Source: Chitinispirillales bacterium
GTDB taxonomy: Bacteria; Fibrobacterota; Chitinivibrionia; Chitinivibrionales; Chitinispirillaceae
Assembly (NCBI GenBank): GCA_031254445.1
Contig: JAIRUL010000255.1
Coordinates: 1 to 14,960 of the forward strand
Direction of reading: 5' to 3'
Length of the DNA: 14,960 nt
Shown one piece after another: positions 12,984-14,960 of the stretch. Below the pieces are notes generated by a model. It had not been told where the DNA came from. It searched no databases and worked only from the letters and a program-made list of their open reading frames with translations. The stretch's first letter is position 1, and the number at the start of each line of letters is the position of its first letter. Both the position numbers and the translations under genes were made by a program.

Positions 12984-13910
12984 ATGTACGTACGAAAAAC
13001 CAAAAAGCCAAATCCCTGTCGCACCCCCGAACTCCTCCCCCCGTCTGTCGACGTCGTCTTCAAGCTGCTATTCGGCGACGAGCGGCACAAGGGCATTCTT
13101 GCCGCATTCCTAACCGCAGTCCTAGGGTTTAGAGTCCTCACTCGCGACATAACCCTTCTAGACCCGCACCTAAAGCGCAACTACCCCAAAGACAAACTCG
13201 GGGTGTTAGACGTCAGGCTGCGCCTACGCAACAAAAAGCTTATTAATGTAGAAATGCAGGTAGAAAATAAAAAAGGCATACGCGGGCGGTTAGAATATTA
13301 TATTAGTAAGAGTATAGCCGACCAAATGCAGGAGAGCGACGACTATACCAAACTTACCCCGACCGTGATGATCCTCGTCTCCAAACGCACCGTGCTACGG
13401 GAGACAAAGGAGTACCACAGCGAGTTTGGGACGATAGAAAAGAGCAAGCATTTTGAGTTGCACGGGCTGAGGGCGATCCATATCCTAGAGCTATCCAAGC
13501 TGCCTAAAAACAGCAATAGCCGCCTTGTGGACTGGCTTAGGTTCATAAACGCGACCCAAAAGGAGGATTTTATGACACTAACGCAGGAATGCAAGCACCT
13601 AGCGAAAGCTCTAAACGCCCTAGCCAACACCAGCGCCAACGCCGAAGCTAGAGCCATCTACGAAAACCGCCTCAAGGCCGCAAGGGACAAGAAAGCGGAA
13701 TTCGACTACCTCTTGGACGAAGAAAGGGCGGCGGCGAAAAAACGCATGAGGAAAGCCCTCGCGGAGGAACGAAAGGCTACGGCGAAAGCAACGGCAGATG
13801 CCATAGCCAAGACAATGGCCGCAGAAGGGATAGACGCGAAAACTATCGCCAAACTGACGGGGGGGCGGCCAAAAATTTCCAATTCAAAACTAAAATCCTT
13901 AAAACCTTAA
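12984..13910 (+). CDS. Rpn/PD-(D/E)XK nuclease family transposase-like protein (second)
   Basis: A 308-residue member of the same broad family as the nuclease at 11669-12517 but of a different subgroup and in divergent orientation. Marks: SVDVVFKLLFGD (21-32), the nuclease core GVLDVRLRLRNKKLINVEMQ with Asp76 and Glu90-x-Gln92, GRLEYYISKSIADQM (101-115), and later a Lys/Ala/Glu-rich helix from about 230 onward. The tail begins as expected, with MAAEGIDAKTIAKLTG, but then diverges into GRPKISNSKLKSLKP exactly at a run of seven G (13859-13865), where relatives usually continue into an acidic LS-EEI-L ending. The start ATG 12984 has GGGAG 12 bases upstream; an upstream in-frame TTG at 12903 would add a 27-residue leader unlike the family. 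Confidence 0.86.
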   Translation: MYVRKTKKPNPCRTPELLPPSVDVVFKLLFGDERHKGILAAFLTAVLGFRVLTRDITLLDPHLKRNYPKDKLGVLDVRLRLRNKKLINVEMQVENKKGIRGRLEYYISKSIADQMQESDDYTKLTPTVMILVSKRTVLRETKEYHSEFGTIEKSKHFELHGLRAIHILELSKLPKNSNSRLVDWLRFINATQKEDFMTLTQECKHLAKALNALANTSANAEARAIYENRLKAARDKKAEFDYLLDEERAAAKKRMRKALAEERKATAKATADAIAKTMAAEGIDAKTIAKLTGGRPKISNSKLKSLKP

Positions 13911-14105
13911 AGCCAAAACCAAAGCCCAATTCTTATATGGGGGAATGGGGCGCGTTGCAACTCCCGCATCGCGGTTTACGCGGTAAGCATGGCCGCCGCC
14001 GAAAAAATTTGCTGCGGCGTTGGCGCGACGGTAGATCAAAAGCGGGCAGGGAGATGTTGCCGCTTTGGTAAAGAATTTAAAAATTTTGGCTTAAACAACA
14101 AAGGC

Positions 14106-14960
14106 TCAGAAACTATAGCCGAAAGCGACTACTAAGCGCGGACCGCCAATGATTATGAAATTCTCCACATTTCTCCATAGGTTTTCAGTAAAATACAGGT
14201 CGTTATCAGCAGCGACATCGGTTACTTGTTTAGCGAGCGGCTCGCCCATGAAGGCTATGCGGTATCCAAAAGATGTTTCGTAGGAAAATTTGCCACTTTT
14301 TCCAAACATATTCCGATATCCAAACGATGGGCCTAGTTTAAGATAGAGCCTTGACGCTGTGGCCTTGTACTTAGACTTAGAATAATAATCGAACTCAACA
14401 TCAACATCACTATCTATTTCAGCAAAGCCCGCCCCAACATACCCGCCGAAAAAAAACGCACTCCCATGATGCACAGACTGGTAAATGCGGGCGTGCATCT
14501 CAAAAGAGATATTAGACATATGATAGATCTGTTTTTCATTGAACAATGTCATCGTGGTGACGCCTATATAATCGAACCTACCCATTAAACTAAATTCTTC
14601 TAGCAGCCGGCGCTCATATTGTACGCCGATGCCGAAACCTAAGCCGCCCAATTCTCCCCCACCAAAAATTTTCCCTATAATGCCGGGGGTAAGCCCTACA
14701 ACGATAGGAGCGACATCGACAAAGAGCGTCTTTTCCGCGATTGGTGTGTAATCCTGCTCAGGTATTTCCTGCGATTCTTGAGTATCCGGTGAGGCAACCG
14801 GAGGCGGCGCGTTAACCGGTAGCAGTTTGACGGCGAACATCCGACGGGTTTTAACCGATGCATCGCTTGCTTTGGCGGTCTTTTCCGCGCTCTGCGGTTC
14901 TTGCGCCGCCGGCGCTTCAGGCTTAAGAGTTTCTTGTTGCCATTGAGGGGGTTCCTGTGA
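14106..14960 (-). CDS. Outer-membrane beta-barrel protein, N-terminus beyond window edge
   Basis: Partial gene: the frame is open to the right edge, so at least 284 residues are present and the true start and signal peptide are outside. An in-frame ATG at 14840 lies inside an Ala/Pro/Glu/Gln-rich, low-complexity region (EAPAAQEPQSAEKTAKAS upstream; PPPVASPDTQESQEIPEQ downstream), so it is unlikely to be the start. The C-terminal half is a barrel: alternating hydrophobic strands with aromatic girdles, Gly-rich turns (GKIFGGGELGGLGFGIGVQY, FFFGGYVGAGFAEI, RLYLKLGPSFGY, GPRLVVAFGYSF) and a terminal Phe, the usual BAM signal. No porin subfamily could be named. The gene is visibly more AT-rich than the window core, suggesting different ancestry or relaxed codon choice. 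The 195 bases between its stop and the nuclease stop at 13910 hold no gene; only a short GC-rich stem (near 13995-14022) is seen. Confidence 0.8.
   Translation of the reverse strand, partial: SQEPPQWQQETLKPEAPAAQEPQSAEKTAKASDASVKTRRMFAVKLLPVNAPPPVASPDTQESQEIPEQDYTPIAEKTLFVDVAPIVVGLTPGIIGKIFGGGELGGLGFGIGVQYERRLLEEFSLMGRFDYIGVTTMTLFNEKQIYHMSNISFEMHARIYQSVHHGSAFFFGGYVGAGFAEIDSDVDVEFDYYSKSKYKATASRLYLKLGPSFGYRNMFGKSGKFSYETSFGYRIAFMGEPLAKQVTDVAADNDLYFTENLWRNVENFIIIGGPRLVVAFGYSF

Noticed and set aside
13980..14025. Bidirectional terminator between the second nuclease and the barrel gene
   Set aside because: The CGCCGC/GCGGCG stem is only about 6 bp with a long loop and lacks a clear T-run on either strand.

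Overview
This window comes from a Gram-negative, fairly GC-rich bacterium. The last gene encodes an outer-membrane beta-barrel ending in the usual terminal Phe, and there is an envelope L,D-transpeptidase-fold enzyme. The lineage cannot be fixed from sequence alone. A stand-alone ThiD2, an 803-residue tandem coiled-coil protein resembling spirochaete-type coiled-coil proteins, a DUF4388 protein, Rpn-type nucleases and dense intergenic palindromes point away from well-studied Proteobacteria, towards something like a spirochaete or an Elusimicrobia-type host-associated lineage (inference, low confidence). Ile is written mostly as ATA in parts of the coding sequence despite the GC-rich background.

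Layout. Bases 1-468 hold no gene and are built almost entirely of repeats: copies of a two-hairpin palindromic element, a second small hairpin and a 9-bp tandem array. Next come a small two-helix membrane protein (469-1119), a long inverted repeat, and a stand-alone HMP-phosphate kinase ThiD2 (1232-1645) closed by a strong hairpin. A well-formed extended -10 promoter at 1731-1759 then drives a tight three-gene unit: a membrane-anchored Csd6/YafK-like L,D-transpeptidase-fold enzyme with a long basic proline-rich cytoplasmic tail, the coiled-coil protein (ATGA overlap), and a bifunctional RelA/SpoT (p)ppGpp synthetase/hydrolase 22 bases further on. After another palindromic element come a membrane-anchored DUF4388 protein and ribose-phosphate pyrophosphokinase (prs), separated by a perfect 40-bp palindrome. 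Another element precedes an RluA-family pseudouridine synthase.

From 10800 to 12517 the minus strand carries a two-gene unit: an Rpn/PD-(D/E)XK nuclease-transposase followed 2 bases later by a SagB/ThcOx-type flavin oxidoreductase. The oxidoreductase gene contains a run of 14 G within its coding sequence. One extra G gives an immediate stop and one fewer gives a stop 17 codons later, so it looks like a phase-variable on/off gene. Its 3' end overlaps the convergent pseudouridine synthase gene by 44 bases. A repeat-laden gap leads to a second, divergent Rpn-family nuclease (12984-13910). The window ends in an outer-membrane barrel gene cut by the right edge.

The core of the window is housekeeping: envelope, alarmone, PRPP and RNA modification. 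The unusual parts are the short palindromic repeat family with its two subtypes, the possible cell-shape operon (L,D-carboxypeptidase-like enzyme plus giant coiled coil), and the G14 switch in the oxidoreductase coupled to a transposase-like nuclease. No rRNA, tRNA, CRISPR array or prophage was seen.
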